Below are positions 28,952-39,249 of a stretch of 64,000 bases of DNA, in pieces. Under the pieces are notes generated by a model. The model ran no database searches, was not told the DNA's origin, and was given only the letters and a program-made list of their open reading frames with translations. This stretch comes from Saccharomycopsis phalli. Its lineage: Eukaryota > Ascomycota > Saccharomycetes > Ascoideales > Saccharomycopsidaceae. The DNA is taken from NCBI GenBank assembly GCA_020342235.1, contig CP073214.1, forward strand, positions 1 through 64,000. Reading direction: 5' to 3'. Each line of letters begins with the position of its first letter. The first letter of the stretch is position 1. The translations under genes were made by a program, and so were the position numbers.

Positions 28952-30595
28952 TTAAACCACAGACACATCCTTCTTATCATAAAATCCAAATTGTTCGGCG
29001 GAATCACCATTGGAAATAGCATTGAATACTTCTGAAGCTTCTTCTAAAGTAAAGCCAGAAGTCTCAACGAATGTGAAAAACACGACCAATAATTCCACAG
29101 TCAAAGTACAGCAATATACAATATAATACTTCCATCCAATAGCATCCATCGCAACTGGATTGACAAATCCGTTAAAGAGAATAAACAAGTTGACATAGAA
29201 CTGAAAAATATTGTTTCCTTTTGCCCTGTGTGAGTAAGGTAAAATCTCAGTGACATACAAAGAAGGTAAGCCGTTAAGACCCAAATTATAACCAGCGTAA
29301 TATAAGAAGATCATGGCGAGAACACCATTAGAGAGATTCTTATTCTTAAAGTCTCCTTTTTGGTTGAGTGCTGACAATATAGTCCATAATATATAAAATA
29401 ACAACATCAGCAAGGTTGAGACTAAGAACACATGTCTTCTTTTGAATTTCCCCACAACAAGAGCAATAGCAAAAGATATAACAAAGTTATAGATCATTAA
29501 TGCTCCGTTAATTTCTAATTGTTCTTTTTCTGAGGTTATACCAATGGAGTTAAGCACCAAGTTCAAATAATAGGATACCAATCCATTACCTGACAAATTT
29601 AACATAATACCAAGAAAAGATAAAATAAAAAGCCTCTTTCGAAAGGAAGGAATTTTAATGAAATCAGCATACGAAGTCGTGGATGAAAGTTTCTCCAACT
29701 CAAGGGCAGCCTTGATTTCTGTTATTTGGTAGTCAATAAACCTCTCGGCAGCAGGAGTCTTTGAATTTCCAGTATGGTATGTACTAAGAATATTCCTGGC
29801 CTCGTCAATTCTACCTTTTGATAATAAAAATCTAGGAGATTCTGGAACCCACCAGGTAAAAACTGTTTGGACCAATGGAAAAAAACCTTGTAAATAAGAA
29901 GGTATTCTCCAACAGTAAGAATCATCAATAACTCTAGTGCCGTACGTAACCCACGCAGCCACAATAGCGCCCAAATACCAATAAGCGCCATATAAAGTAG
30001 TGTTAGCTGATCTATATGATTTTAATTTATGCTTTCCAGCATGACGTTTCTTTTGCTCCTCGGTTTCATGTTTCATATTTGGAAATGAAATCTCAGCGAT
30101 CAAAAGTGGGGCAGAAACAGCAGTGACCCCGTTACCAAAACCAATGATAATTCGGGTAACCAAAAAGAAAGCGTAGTTGGTTGAATTTGCTTGTAATATT
30201 GCCCCCGCCACTGTAATGAGGGAGCCTATGATTATGGCGTACCGTCTTCCGATCTTATCAGATAGCCAACTGGCAATTGCGTAGGCTAAAATAGCACCAA
30301 AGGTAGTACCATTTGACAAGGCCCCCAACACAGCACCAGAAGGATTGGACATTGCTTTGCTCCATATAGAAAATACTTGCAATCCATTGAGCATACTTCC
30401 ATCGTAACCGTTGTTCGTACTGGCCAAGGTGCATACAAAAATATGCCATGTTAAAATCTGAAGGTGACGGTACGTGTACCAAGGCTTATCAAAGTAACAA
30501 TATTCGTTTAAATCACCACTGTCATTATTAAGAGCACTGACACCAATAATAGCATCGTTCTTCTGACTGTTTTCGCTACTTGCTGTTCCTGGCAT
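28952..30595 (-). CDS. MFS sugar-type permease (Lac12-like)
   Basis: A 547-aa transporter of the major facilitator sugar-porter family with about 12 membrane segments. Signatures are NNGYDGSMLNGLQ in the first helix region, DKIGRR after helix 2, WRIPSYLQG, the PESPRFLLSKGR motif, and FVETSGFTLEEASEVF near the C terminus. Overall layout resembles fungal lactose/oligosaccharide permeases (Lac12 type), but the family also carries other polar solutes. The first ATG gives a normal length. It faces the Zn2Cys6 regulator across 1.07 kb of divergent upstream DNA, so shared control with that gene is plausible. The substrate is not determinable. Confidence 0.88.
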   Translation of the reverse strand: MPGTASSENSQKNDAIIGVSALNNDSGDLNEYCYFDKPWYTYRHLQILTWHIFVCTLASTNNGYDGSMLNGLQVFSIWSKAMSNPSGAVLGALSNGTTFGAILAYAIASWLSDKIGRRYAIIIGSLITVAGAILQANSTNYAFFLVTRIIIGFGNGVTAVSAPLLIAEISFPNMKHETEEQKKRHAGKHKLKSYRSANTTLYGAYWYLGAIVAAWVTYGTRVIDDSYCWRIPSYLQGFFPLVQTVFTWWVPESPRFLLSKGRIDEARNILSTYHTGNSKTPAAERFIDYQITEIKAALELEKLSSTTSYADFIKIPSFRKRLFILSFLGIMLNLSGNGLVSYYLNLVLNSIGITSEKEQLEINGALMIYNFVISFAIALVVGKFKRRHVFLVSTLLMLLFYILWTILSALNQKGDFKNKNLSNGVLAMIFLYYAGYNLGLNGLPSLYVTEILPYSHRAKGNNIFQFYVNLFILFNGFVNPVAMDAIGWKYYIVYCCTLTVELLVVFFTFVETSGFTLEEASEVFNAISNGDSAEQFGFYDKKDVSVV

Positions 30596-31666
30596 TGAAT
30601 CGAATGGTATTCCTTCATGATCTGTCTCACTACTTATAGTGAGAATACAAAGTAATTCGAATATGACGAAATCAAGCCTGATTTGATTCTATCCTAGTCG
30701 ACAGTTCTATTTGGCATATCAATAGTCACCCGAAGTCTTTTGGGACGCTATATGATTAAGTGTGGCTCAAGAAAATGTTGACATGGCAAACTACATATGC
30801 AAGTTTTCTACCTGCAATTAGGCAATATATCTGTAAGGATGGCCAGTATTTCATAACTTACACAGAAAGAAAGAAGCCTGTTTTCCCGGTATAGTGCTGT
30901 AAATTGTGATTTTTGATTGTCATATTCTATAGATCATTGTAGTCATTATCATTTGCAGGTGAACATCATGTCTTATCAGATGAAAATAAAAATAAGAAAA
31001 AGCGGTAAGTTTATTGATCAGCACACCGGTGTTGTTGCTGCGTTGCATACAAATTTGCGTTATTGAATTTAGCAATAGAGAACTGTGGTGCACTTACAGT
31101 GTCTAGGCCACCCAAGAACAAGGTATGAAGGGATTTCCGATTTAAACACGGAAACTGCATTATTCAAGCACTCTGAGCTTAATTCGATTTACTAGAAAAA
31201 CCTACCTATTAATTATATTATAATCGTTTACTAATAGTACTTACATATAATATTATTTTACCAATAATACTGATCTATTATAGTACTTTACTAACAATAA
31301 TGATCATTCTAGCATTCTACTAATATTACTTGAAATTGACATGAACACTAAGATTAGGTGTCTCGTAAAATTTTTATGGGTCTGCCGCCCTGTTTACTCG
31401 ATCGTGTGTGCAGAAAAAAAAAAAGCAATGTAAAACTGTCAAACGCGACTCAAGAATGCAGGATATCACTTGCACCGCTACTCTTCAATTCAATACCAAT
31501 ATTCACTCCGATTTTATCACAGGCTGAAATACTTTTCTGGACTCAAGTTTTACATAAATTTAATCTTATTTGCATCTTTGGAACCCTATTCTGATCTGTG
31601 AAGGTCAGCGGAGATCTGCGCCTGTCAGGTTATTTCTGTATAAAATTTGTCTTGCTATAGCAACCT
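30596..31666. promoter_or_regulatory. Divergent upstream region (MFS gene / Zn2Cys6 regulator)
   Basis: 1,071 bp between divergent starts. AT-rich, with repeated (C/T)TACTAATA(G/A)TACTTA-like text at 31225-31330. A short frame at 31358-31594 is not supported as a gene. No canonical CGG-Nx-CCG dimer site is visible. Confidence 0.4.
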
Positions 31667-33406
31667 ATGGTAAAGGGCAGAAGCAAATACAGTCACAGTG
31701 GTTGTGTGGCCTGTAAGAAAAGCAGTATCAAATGTGATGAAGCTTTTCCGACATGTGTGAATTGCCAGAGGAAGCTGGTAGACTGTGAGTATAAGTACAA
31801 GCTATTTGTCTACCAACCTGACCGAAATCAGTCAGAAGCAAAGAGGCAAAAAAAATTCAAAAAAATCGAGGTGAAGCTCGGGGAGGACATACATATTATG
31901 CCAAAGAAGGAGGCTCTGCCAGAGTTATTATTAGAGTCATTGAATGTTTTTGAGGATTTGCTAGGTTCATTCAGAGACGACTTGCATGACGGCAGTGCCA
32001 AGCGGAAAGTCGCAACAGAGACGTTAACATATTGCCCCAAAATAGACCTGGTTAATCTGTATGATCCCTCAAAGGTACCTGACTACGTGTGTTACTGGAC
32101 CTCCTTTGATAAAGAAAGATACCAGCTTCTCTGGGATAAGCTTGATGCCTCTGGAACCATGAAACTAGAGGGACATTATCACGAAGACGAGCCGGAGGTT
32201 CAAGAGTTAATATGGCTTGACTTTGTGGCTACAAACTGTGTCTTCAATTTTATTCTTGTCACCAATGATGACCTCAATCCTGTCGTTAGTTGGCTCAGTT
32301 TCTTTGGTCGGAAGTACCCTGTTGTATCCCGGACCATCAATGCCATAACTTCAAATATGCTTCAAGAAAGATGTCTGGATGACAGGTGGAGCTGTATTTT
32401 GAACAGAAAGATGAGCATAACTTTGAATGATATCTCTAAGAGAGTTGGTATGGTGAGCTCGTTCCCGGAAATGGTATGTTACTCCATCTGCATCATGTTT
32501 CTTTTCTCTGAGCGTTCTGCCACGAGACTGAATGCTTGGAGGACTCACTTAAAGGGTGCTTTTGCTATTTTAGATACCTGCAAAGACATTTATAATAAGC
32601 TTAGCCTTCATATGGATGATTTGGACCAGGAGATGCGCTATGCTTTGCATATGTACTCCTTTACTAAGAACTGGTTTGTGACAGCAGAGACTATCGCTTG
32701 CTTGTCGGCTCCAAATGGAGGTGCTATTTCTGATGTTTCTTTGTCACATGCTAATCTTAGCTTCATGCCAAAGAGCAAAGAAGATGGCTTCATGATGGGT
32801 GGTTTTAATTTTATCAAGGGTTACTCACAGCGACTCACTTCTATATTTGTCGAAATTGCTACATTTATTATATCGTTTAAAAATGATAGAGGTATTTCTC
32901 TTAGTGGAGCCCAGGGTATTATCAATAATTTGGAGAAATGTGATAGCCGCACAAAACTAGGCGAGAGACTTCTTACCAATATTGCAGATGTTGAGGCTGA
33001 GAAGTTTAAATTTATTACCATTCTGGATTACAAGCTACGGGCCACAATGAAAGCATGCAATATTAGTTATTGCTCTGCACTACGATTGTATATACTAACG
33101 GTGTTCATTGGCAGGCCAATATATAGCCCGGAAGTGCTTGAATGTGTTTTGACCATAGAAGAACAGTTTGCCACTATCAGCGATTTGGAAAAATATGGAC
33201 TTTGTATTCACTGGCCACTATTTATAGGCGCATTATGTTCGCCCCCAGGAATACAAAGAGAATCGTATCTTGATATTTTGAGAAGAATGTCTAACAACAA
33301 GACCCATGTGGCCACAAACACTGTAGAAAGAGTGGAAAGATGCTGGAAAATATTGGACAGCGGAGGGATAATCAATGAAGAAGACTACGACTGCATAACA
33401 TTATAA
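31667..33406 (+). CDS. Zn2Cys6 zinc-cluster transcription factor
   Basis: A 579-aa protein with an N-terminal Zn2Cys6 binuclear cluster: C13-x2-C16-x6-C23-x6-C30-x2-C33-x6-C40 within SGCVACKKSSIKCDEAFPTCVNC. A basic linker (KRQKKFKKIEVK) follows and the rest is a helical fungal-regulator middle region, so it is a nuclear DNA-binding protein that usually recognises CGG triplets. It lies inside the accessory block, ending 28 bp from the convergent NCS1 permease gene, and is the natural candidate for the block's pathway-specific regulator; that role is inference. The ATG at 31667 places the zinc cluster at the expected distance from the N terminus. Confidence 0.9.
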   Translation: MVKGRSKYSHSGCVACKKSSIKCDEAFPTCVNCQRKLVDCEYKYKLFVYQPDRNQSEAKRQKKFKKIEVKLGEDIHIMPKKEALPELLLESLNVFEDLLGSFRDDLHDGSAKRKVATETLTYCPKIDLVNLYDPSKVPDYVCYWTSFDKERYQLLWDKLDASGTMKLEGHYHEDEPEVQELIWLDFVATNCVFNFILVTNDDLNPVVSWLSFFGRKYPVVSRTINAITSNMLQERCLDDRWSCILNRKMSITLNDISKRVGMVSSFPEMVCYSICIMFLFSERSATRLNAWRTHLKGAFAILDTCKDIYNKLSLHMDDLDQEMRYALHMYSFTKNWFVTAETIACLSAPNGGAISDVSLSHANLSFMPKSKEDGFMMGGFNFIKGYSQRLTSIFVEIATFIISFKNDRGISLSGAQGIINNLEKCDSRTKLGERLLTNIADVEAEKFKFITILDYKLRATMKACNISYCSALRLYILTVFIGRPIYSPEVLECVLTIEEQFATISDLEKYGLCIHWPLFIGALCSPPGIQRESYLDILRRMSNNKTHVATNTVERVERCWKILDSGGIINEEDYDCITL

Positions 33407-33434
33407 TACTATAACTAACAATAATAAGAAGTCT

Positions 33435-35075
33435 TTACTCTAATTTGTGGATTGATACATCAGATTTGACATCACTCTCAGAGATATGCTTATACGGCAC
33501 AATTTTCTTGTTTTCGCATTCTTCCTCGGTGAATGTATTGAAGTAGTCGTATTCGTCTTCCTCTTCGACGTTTTCATACGGCCAGATATAGCTACTCACT
33601 GCTGTCAAAAAGAAAGAAATGCAGAATTCAAATATTGTGTTACCGTAGTAAAACTGTGTGATGCCAGTATTGACTTTAAGCTTAGGGTTGCTAACATTAA
33701 TAAGACCAGGTATTCCTGGGGAGAATGCTATTGCCCAAATAATAAGGTTGCGATAATTGATACCATTCCAGTACCAGTACTTCCCATTGGGATTATCGGT
33801 GTATAGATGTGATAACTTGAGATGTTTCTTTCGTACAAACCAAAAATCGGCTGTAATAATGCCAACAATTGGAGACATAAACACAGAAAACGATGACATG
33901 ACTGTGACGAAAGTAGATGATGTATTGTAAAAGTCCCAAGGTTGTACCACCCATGATAAAAGTGCAGTGATAATCGCGCCTCTTCTAATCGTGATGTAGG
34001 TAGGAAGTAACCCAGCCATATCCATACCACCGGCATAGCCATTACCCATTGTATTGAAGCAAATTTGAGACAATGTAAAACACAAGCTACAAAAAAATGC
34101 AGCTGCTCTGGCTTTCGCAGTGTAATGGTTTGTAAGCCACAGCATAATAATCTGGTTGGGCATCCATACTTCTTCACCGTACTTTTCCTTCATAGAAGAA
34201 GCTGAAAGCAACCCCATTAATGGAACAATAGTTCCCATCACTATTAGGGAAAAGAATGTTCCATAAAGTGACGACCAAGGCTTCTTTGAAAATCTGGTAA
34301 AGTCAGACTGGTTTGATACTCCTGCAGCAAGTCCGCCGTACCATGAACAGATACCGCGAATCCAACTCCAACCTCTTTGCGAGGAAGTCATAGGATCTGA
34401 AGTAGTCATCAAGGGACCATTCAGACCTCCATTATTCGAAATAGACCAAGCAGTGATACCCACCATTGAAAAAAAAGTCAAGATACATGTCACAATCAAC
34501 ATCTTGTTAAATTTTTCAGGCCTTATAAGTAACGGTGGAATAGAAAGTAACTGAAAAAGTACAAAACCCACTAACTGCTGGGTGGTCATATGCACTGACT
34601 CAGGAATCGTATTCTTCAATGTTAAGTAGTTATGACTCCATGAGGAAAGTAGACAATTGAGGCATAATGCCCCAAGGTAGGCCTGTGATCCAAACCAGAC
34701 TATTGATAAAATAATCCGAATAATGATACCAAAGATGGATCCACGTATTCCAAACACTACCCGTTGTGAAATTGTGTATCCAATATGGAAATACCCACCT
34801 GGTGCGGCTGTCAATAGGGCTAAAGAGGCGACAATAATATTCCCAATTAGAATAATCACTAAAGTCTCTCTAGCAGATAGACCTAGAGACAAAAGAGAGG
34901 AGGCACCAGTCCAGGTGGAAATGGTGACGTTAGTAATAGACCAATAAAAGGCAAGAGACCACACTCCCCAAATCCGACGCTTAGGGCCCATAGGGATGAT
35001 ATCCTTATTTCTTAAGTAAGTGACTTTCTCCACGCCATCTCCAGGTGATACCTTGATAAACTGCAAGAACGGCAT
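33435..35075 (-). CDS. NCS1-family nucleobase/hydantoin-type permease
   Basis: A 546-aa nucleobase:cation symporter-1 (NCS1) protein of the fungal Fur type, with about 12 hydrophobic segments. Characteristic text is TNVTISTWTGASSLLSLGLS (helix 1), TAAPGGYFHIGYTISQRVVFG, WFGSQAYLGALCLN (helix 3), and SNQSDFTRFSKKPW. The family imports uracil, uridine, allantoin, thiamine and, in bacteria, benzyl-hydantoin (Mhp1). The substrate here is unknown. It is transcribed divergently from a hydantoinase-family gene across 1,017 bp, which suggests that the transporter supplies that enzyme. Its tail lies 28 bp from the zinc-cluster regulator. The frame is intact and the length normal. Confidence 0.92.
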   Translation of the reverse strand: MPFLQFIKVSPGDGVEKVTYLRNKDIIPMGPKRRIWGVWSLAFYWSITNVTISTWTGASSLLSLGLSARETLVIILIGNIIVASLALLTAAPGGYFHIGYTISQRVVFGIRGSIFGIIIRIILSIVWFGSQAYLGALCLNCLLSSWSHNYLTLKNTIPESVHMTTQQLVGFVLFQLLSIPPLLIRPEKFNKMLIVTCILTFFSMVGITAWSISNNGGLNGPLMTTSDPMTSSQRGWSWIRGICSWYGGLAAGVSNQSDFTRFSKKPWSSLYGTFFSLIVMGTIVPLMGLLSASSMKEKYGEEVWMPNQIIMLWLTNHYTAKARAAAFFCSLCFTLSQICFNTMGNGYAGGMDMAGLLPTYITIRRGAIITALLSWVVQPWDFYNTSSTFVTVMSSFSVFMSPIVGIITADFWFVRKKHLKLSHLYTDNPNGKYWYWNGINYRNLIIWAIAFSPGIPGLINVSNPKLKVNTGITQFYYGNTIFEFCISFFLTAVSSYIWPYENVEEEDEYDYFNTFTEEECENKKIVPYKHISESDVKSDVSIHKLE

Positions 35076-36092
35076 GACAAGACAATATTCTTACTATGCC
35101 TAGATGAACATTGATCTTGTGAATATCTATATATATATGACAAATGGGCTTTGTTTCTTGAGGATAGCAATAAGTAGACCAATAGTCCACCATGCGGAAT
35201 TATTACCTCGTATGATTAAGTCCAGAAGTAATAGCCTAATGTGGATTGATTATGGGCTCTATGCCCTGAAAAGATTGCCTGGTTGGCGTCAACTGTTGTT
35301 GATCACACATTGACATGCATGTTAGTACTTTGGAGCCGAGGAAGATGTACACATACAGTAAACTGGTTTCCCTGTCAAATTCCAATGAGACGCTCTCGAT
35401 AATTGACAACGAAAGCAGTTGGTTCATACCGTTGCGTACTTTATTTGCTATGATTATTTGCGCGTCCATAGTATATAGCAATTCAAGTATGCAGGATCAT
35501 TCTCGATCTCTTAAATTGTTAATTCATAACTATACCAATATACTGAGTAACCGGCGATCACACGTAACAGACCGTCAATCTCCGCATGTATGTGAAGTAA
35601 AACGCTATGGGAGTGCTTATTGTTACGCAATGCTAAACTGCTCGATAGGCATTAGATAAGAACTTAAAAACGAAAACTTATGAACCTAACTATACAATGA
35701 CCTCAAATCCCATGATAATCACTCCGCTGTTACACAGTTTTATTTTTATTTTGTTTCTTTTTTTCTAATATTTACTAATTTTGAGATCTCAACCAATGGC
35801 GTTACTACATAAAATAGATAGAATTGATGCAACTGACAGGTGGATCCGTGTTCCCAGCCCTTTCTTTCATGATTGGTCTGTATAGGAACAATTAGTTTAA
35901 TATTGGTTTTTCTTTTAAAACCTAGTTTTTATATTGTTGTTTTTGAAATGCTTGTCGCTTAGATTCCACTATATCCATTTTCGGAAACTTTTCCTAATTC
36001 AATGAAATTATCACTGCAACGCAATTGTTTCCCAAACTGATTGGTTATCGGTCTTTAAATCAAATAGATAGGTTAACTAAAAATAATTAAAA
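35076..36092. promoter_or_regulatory. Divergent promoter (NCS1 permease / hydantoinase)
   Basis: 1,017 bp between two divergent ATGs. It has several CCG/CGG triplets, clustered at 35550-35590, one GATAAG (near 35655, the GATA-factor core used in nitrogen control) and long T-rich tracts near 35745-35775. It probably serves both genes. The short frames inside are not supported. Confidence 0.5.
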
Positions 36093-39000
36093 ATGGCGAT
36101 AAAACACCAATTACACTTTAAAAAAATGGCAACTAGAAATTTATTGATTGGCATTGACGTTGGTGGCACCAATACCGATTCGGTATTACTCGATCCGTCA
36201 CTATTCAATAGTGACTCCAGAGGAGTAATAGCATATCACAAATCGGTTACCACTGCTGATGTAAGTGAAGGAATATCTATTGCTTTGGATGCGTTACAGG
36301 AAGGGACCAACGACTTCACTCCGAATGATGTGCGTTCTGTTACTATTGGGACTACACACTTCATCAATGCGGTAGTCGAGCAAGACAGAGCCAGGTTAGA
36401 ACCAGTTGCAGTAATTAGATTATGCGGTCCTTATACCAAGGGGACCTATCCCTTCTCGGACTTCCCTAACGGGTTAGCTAAGATCATCAAGTGTTATGAC
36501 TGCTATATTGATGGAGGTCACAGAGTGGATGGAAGTGAGATCCAACCTTTAAATTCCGATCTGGTATTAGATCATGCCCGCAAGATCAAACTGCTTGGAA
36601 TAAAGTCTGTTGCTATTGTTGGAATATTTTCCATCATCGACAAATCTCATGAGATGAAAGCAGCTGAGTTAGTGAAACTGGTAATTCCAGAGTCCAACGT
36701 GGTAATGTCACATACCGTCTCAGGAATTGGTCTCTTGGCTAGAGAGAATGCGTCGATTCTAAACGCATCTATCATGAGTTTTGCAGCCAACATCATCGGT
36801 TCTTTCATTAAATCAGTAAGATCACGTGATTACTTATGTCCGATTTTATTGACCCAGAATGATGGTACCGTATTGACTGTTGATGAAGCATTGAAGACCC
36901 CCATCCGAACCTTCTCTTCCGGAGCCACGAATTCCATGCGAGGCGCCGCATTTCTTTGTTCTAAGGAGAAGTATATTTCCGGGAAAAGCGTAATTGTTGC
37001 TGATATCGGCGGAACTACCACTGATGTTGGCCTCCTTCTCCCCTCTGGTTTCCCTCGACAGTCCTCTTCTCACTCGGAAGTGGGGGGCGTCAGAACTAAC
37101 TTCTCTATGCCTCACGTAGAGAGCATTGGGCTTGGAGGTGGCTCTATTGTCAGAAATAGCAGTGGCGAGATCACAGTAGGGCCTGACTCCGTAGGGGCAG
37201 ATATAAAGACTAGGGCCCTTGTTTTTGGCGGAGACACCATCACGACCACCGATGTCACTGTATCTATTTCAGATGGTACTTCTATATTTGAGGTTGGTGA
37301 AAAGTCTAAAGTGGTGCACTTGTTTGATGATTCTTTCATGACACAGTTCCAAGCCGTGGTAAAGGCCAAGCTTGAGCGGGTCATTGACAGGATCCGAACC
37401 AGTCCAGAGCCTATTCCGGTATTTCTTGTCGGTGGAGGGTCTTTTATTTCTCCTCTCGAATTGGATGGAGCTTCAAAGGTATACAGACCACCGTATTACC
37501 AAGTGGCCAATGCTATTGGTGCGGCAATGGGTAAATTATCTGCACTGCTTCATAAGATTGAAGTCTTGGACAGTATACTGGACCGAGGACCTGTTATTGA
37601 AAGAATGACCCTGGAAGTTACCGCTGATATTGTCAGAAAGGGTGCACTTGAGTCGTCTGTCACTGTTGTGGATATCGTGTACGACCCCGTGCCTTATGTT
37701 GACAGAACGTACTACTTTGAAATCAAAGTGGTGGCGGATATTGACTACACAAAAGTCAACATTGCGGTAGATGGGCATGCAGATTTATCCAACATATCGA
37801 AATGGGAAAGGTCAGAGGCGGTGTTTAAGAAGTCGTCATTTGGAGAGCCAAATATGTTGCCTTTGAAGGAAGAGTTGTTTGATCACAAAAGTTACAAGCC
37901 CCACATCAACTCTAAACGTGAATGGATTATTTCAGAAACGGACTTGGAGTACATTCGCATTGGAACGTATATTCTTGGCTGCGGAGGTGGCGGTACCCCG
38001 TATCCTGTCTATCTACAAGTGCGAAATATGGTGAGAAGTGGCGCGGTAATTCGTGTCATCAACTTACATGACGCTCCACGATATGCTACTGCCGAAGGGA
38101 AGTTTATCACCGTTGGCTTTGCTGGATCCCCGACTGTTGCCGATGAGCAGATTCAAGGCACTGAATTGAAAGATGCATGTGCTGCTCTTTCTGAGTACAC
38201 AAACTTCTCTCCCGATGGAGTTTTATCTGTTGAGATTGGAGGTGGGAATGGATTCAAGGGAATGTTCTGCGGTGCGTCAACTCAGTTGAACCTTCCTGTC
38301 ATTGACGCTGATTTAATGGGGCGAGCCTATCCCTTATTTTCGCAGATTTTACCGTGTGTACTTCGCAAAGAATCATTCTTGACACCCTCGTCCGTATCTG
38401 ATGGAAACGGAAACAAGTTCCTTATTACTGGGGCACAAAACGACCATTACGTCGAGAAAATGTTGAGGGCTGCATTGTCGGAGATAGGAGCTCATGTCGG
38501 AGTCGTGACAGGGCCGATGAGTTCCCGGGATTTAGTTGATCTTACAGTGCATCATTCACTCTCTACTGCATGGAGAATTGGTCGTGCTGTGCTGATTGCA
38601 AAGCTGGAGTTAGCAATTGATCAATTGCCAGAGCGGATTCTTGAACTGATCGGAGGTTCTATTGTTGGCAAACGGATCTTTCAAGGGAAGATAATAGGTG
38701 TGGAAAAACGGCTCTTCAAGGGCCATGTTTATGGAGAAGTAATTATCGAAAACATGGCAAAGGAGAAGATGTGCATCCCCTTCAAGAACGAGAATTTAGT
38801 GGCTAAGGTACAGAAACCGCTGCTGGAGGAGTGGAATATTGTATGTTCGGTACCCGACCTTATATCAGTGTGTTACGCAGATAGCGGGGAGGCTGTGGGC
38901 ACTCCTGAATACCGATATGGATTGCTAGTGTTTGTATTGGGTTTCTCACCTTCGGAAAAGTGGGTTTCCAGTCTGGAGGCCCTAGAGACTGGCGGACCTG

Positions 39001-39101
39001 CGGCATTTGGACCTGCTTTGGCTGATGTAGTCTATAAGCCAGTGGGAAAGTGTATCAAACCTGTATCTGTTATCGATGAGTATTCACCGGTTAGCATCTA
39101 A
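36093..39101 (+). CDS. Hydantoinase/oxoprolinase-family enzyme fused to DUF917
   Basis: A 1002-aa two-part protein. Residues about 15-520 form a Hydantoinase_A_N/Hydantoinase_A unit with the ASKHA phosphate-binding loops GIDVGGTNTDS and VADIGGTTTDVGLL, plus a GGGSIVRN block. Residues about 620-990 form a DUF917 domain (YILGCGGGGTPYPVYL, VEIGGGNGFKGM, AWRIGRAV, FQGKIIGVEKR). This family cleaves cyclic amides or imides such as hydantoins and 5-oxoproline, usually with ATP. Two starts are plausible: 36093 and the ATG at 36126 directly before the conserved region. At least eight in-frame CTG codons are present, more than I saw in the nearby core genes, which may mark horizontal origin. A serine hydrolase gene follows after 148 bp. 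Confidence 0.9.
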   Translation: MAIKHQLHFKKMATRNLLIGIDVGGTNTDSVLLDPSLFNSDSRGVIAYHKSVTTADVSEGISIALDALQEGTNDFTPNDVRSVTIGTTHFINAVVEQDRARLEPVAVIRLCGPYTKGTYPFSDFPNGLAKIIKCYDCYIDGGHRVDGSEIQPLNSDLVLDHARKIKLLGIKSVAIVGIFSIIDKSHEMKAAELVKLVIPESNVVMSHTVSGIGLLARENASILNASIMSFAANIIGSFIKSVRSRDYLCPILLTQNDGTVLTVDEALKTPIRTFSSGATNSMRGAAFLCSKEKYISGKSVIVADIGGTTTDVGLLLPSGFPRQSSSHSEVGGVRTNFSMPHVESIGLGGGSIVRNSSGEITVGPDSVGADIKTRALVFGGDTITTTDVTVSISDGTSIFEVGEKSKVVHLFDDSFMTQFQAVVKAKLERVIDRIRTSPEPIPVFLVGGGSFISPLELDGASKVYRPPYYQVANAIGAAMGKLSALLHKIEVLDSILDRGPVIERMTLEVTADIVRKGALESSVTVVDIVYDPVPYVDRTYYFEIKVVADIDYTKVNIAVDGHADLSNISKWERSEAVFKKSSFGEPNMLPLKEELFDHKSYKPHINSKREWIISETDLEYIRIGTYILGCGGGGTPYPVYLQVRNMVRSGAVIRVINLHDAPRYATAEGKFITVGFAGSPTVADEQIQGTELKDACAALSEYTNFSPDGVLSVEIGGGNGFKGMFCGASTQLNLPVIDADLMGRAYPLFSQILPCVLRKESFLTPSSVSDGNGNKFLITGAQNDHYVEKMLRAALSEIGAHVGVVTGPMSSRDLVDLTVHHSLSTAWRIGRAVLIAKLELAIDQLPERILELIGGSIVGKRIFQGKIIGVEKRLFKGHVYGEVIIENMAKEKMCIPFKNENLVAKVQKPLLEEWNIVCSVPDLISVCYADSGEAVGTPEYRYGLLVFVLGFSPSEKWVSSLEALETGGPAAFGPALADVVYKPVGKCIKPVSVIDEYSPVSI

Positions 39102-39249
39102 CTTTGCTAGATGCGTTGTTTGTCATTGCATGAAACCGATTGATTGTCACAGCACTTGGCGTATTTCAGGTGGTTTTGCATTCATGTGTACCCCGCATCC
39201 ATGCACTAGCCTTATATATAGTATTGCTGGTCCCTTTTATAATAGGTTA

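Noticed and set aside
39076-39249. N-terminal extension of the serine hydrolase
   Set aside because: It overlaps the hydantoinase stop, contains TATA-like sequence and lacks family similarity; the ATG at 39250 fits the family.
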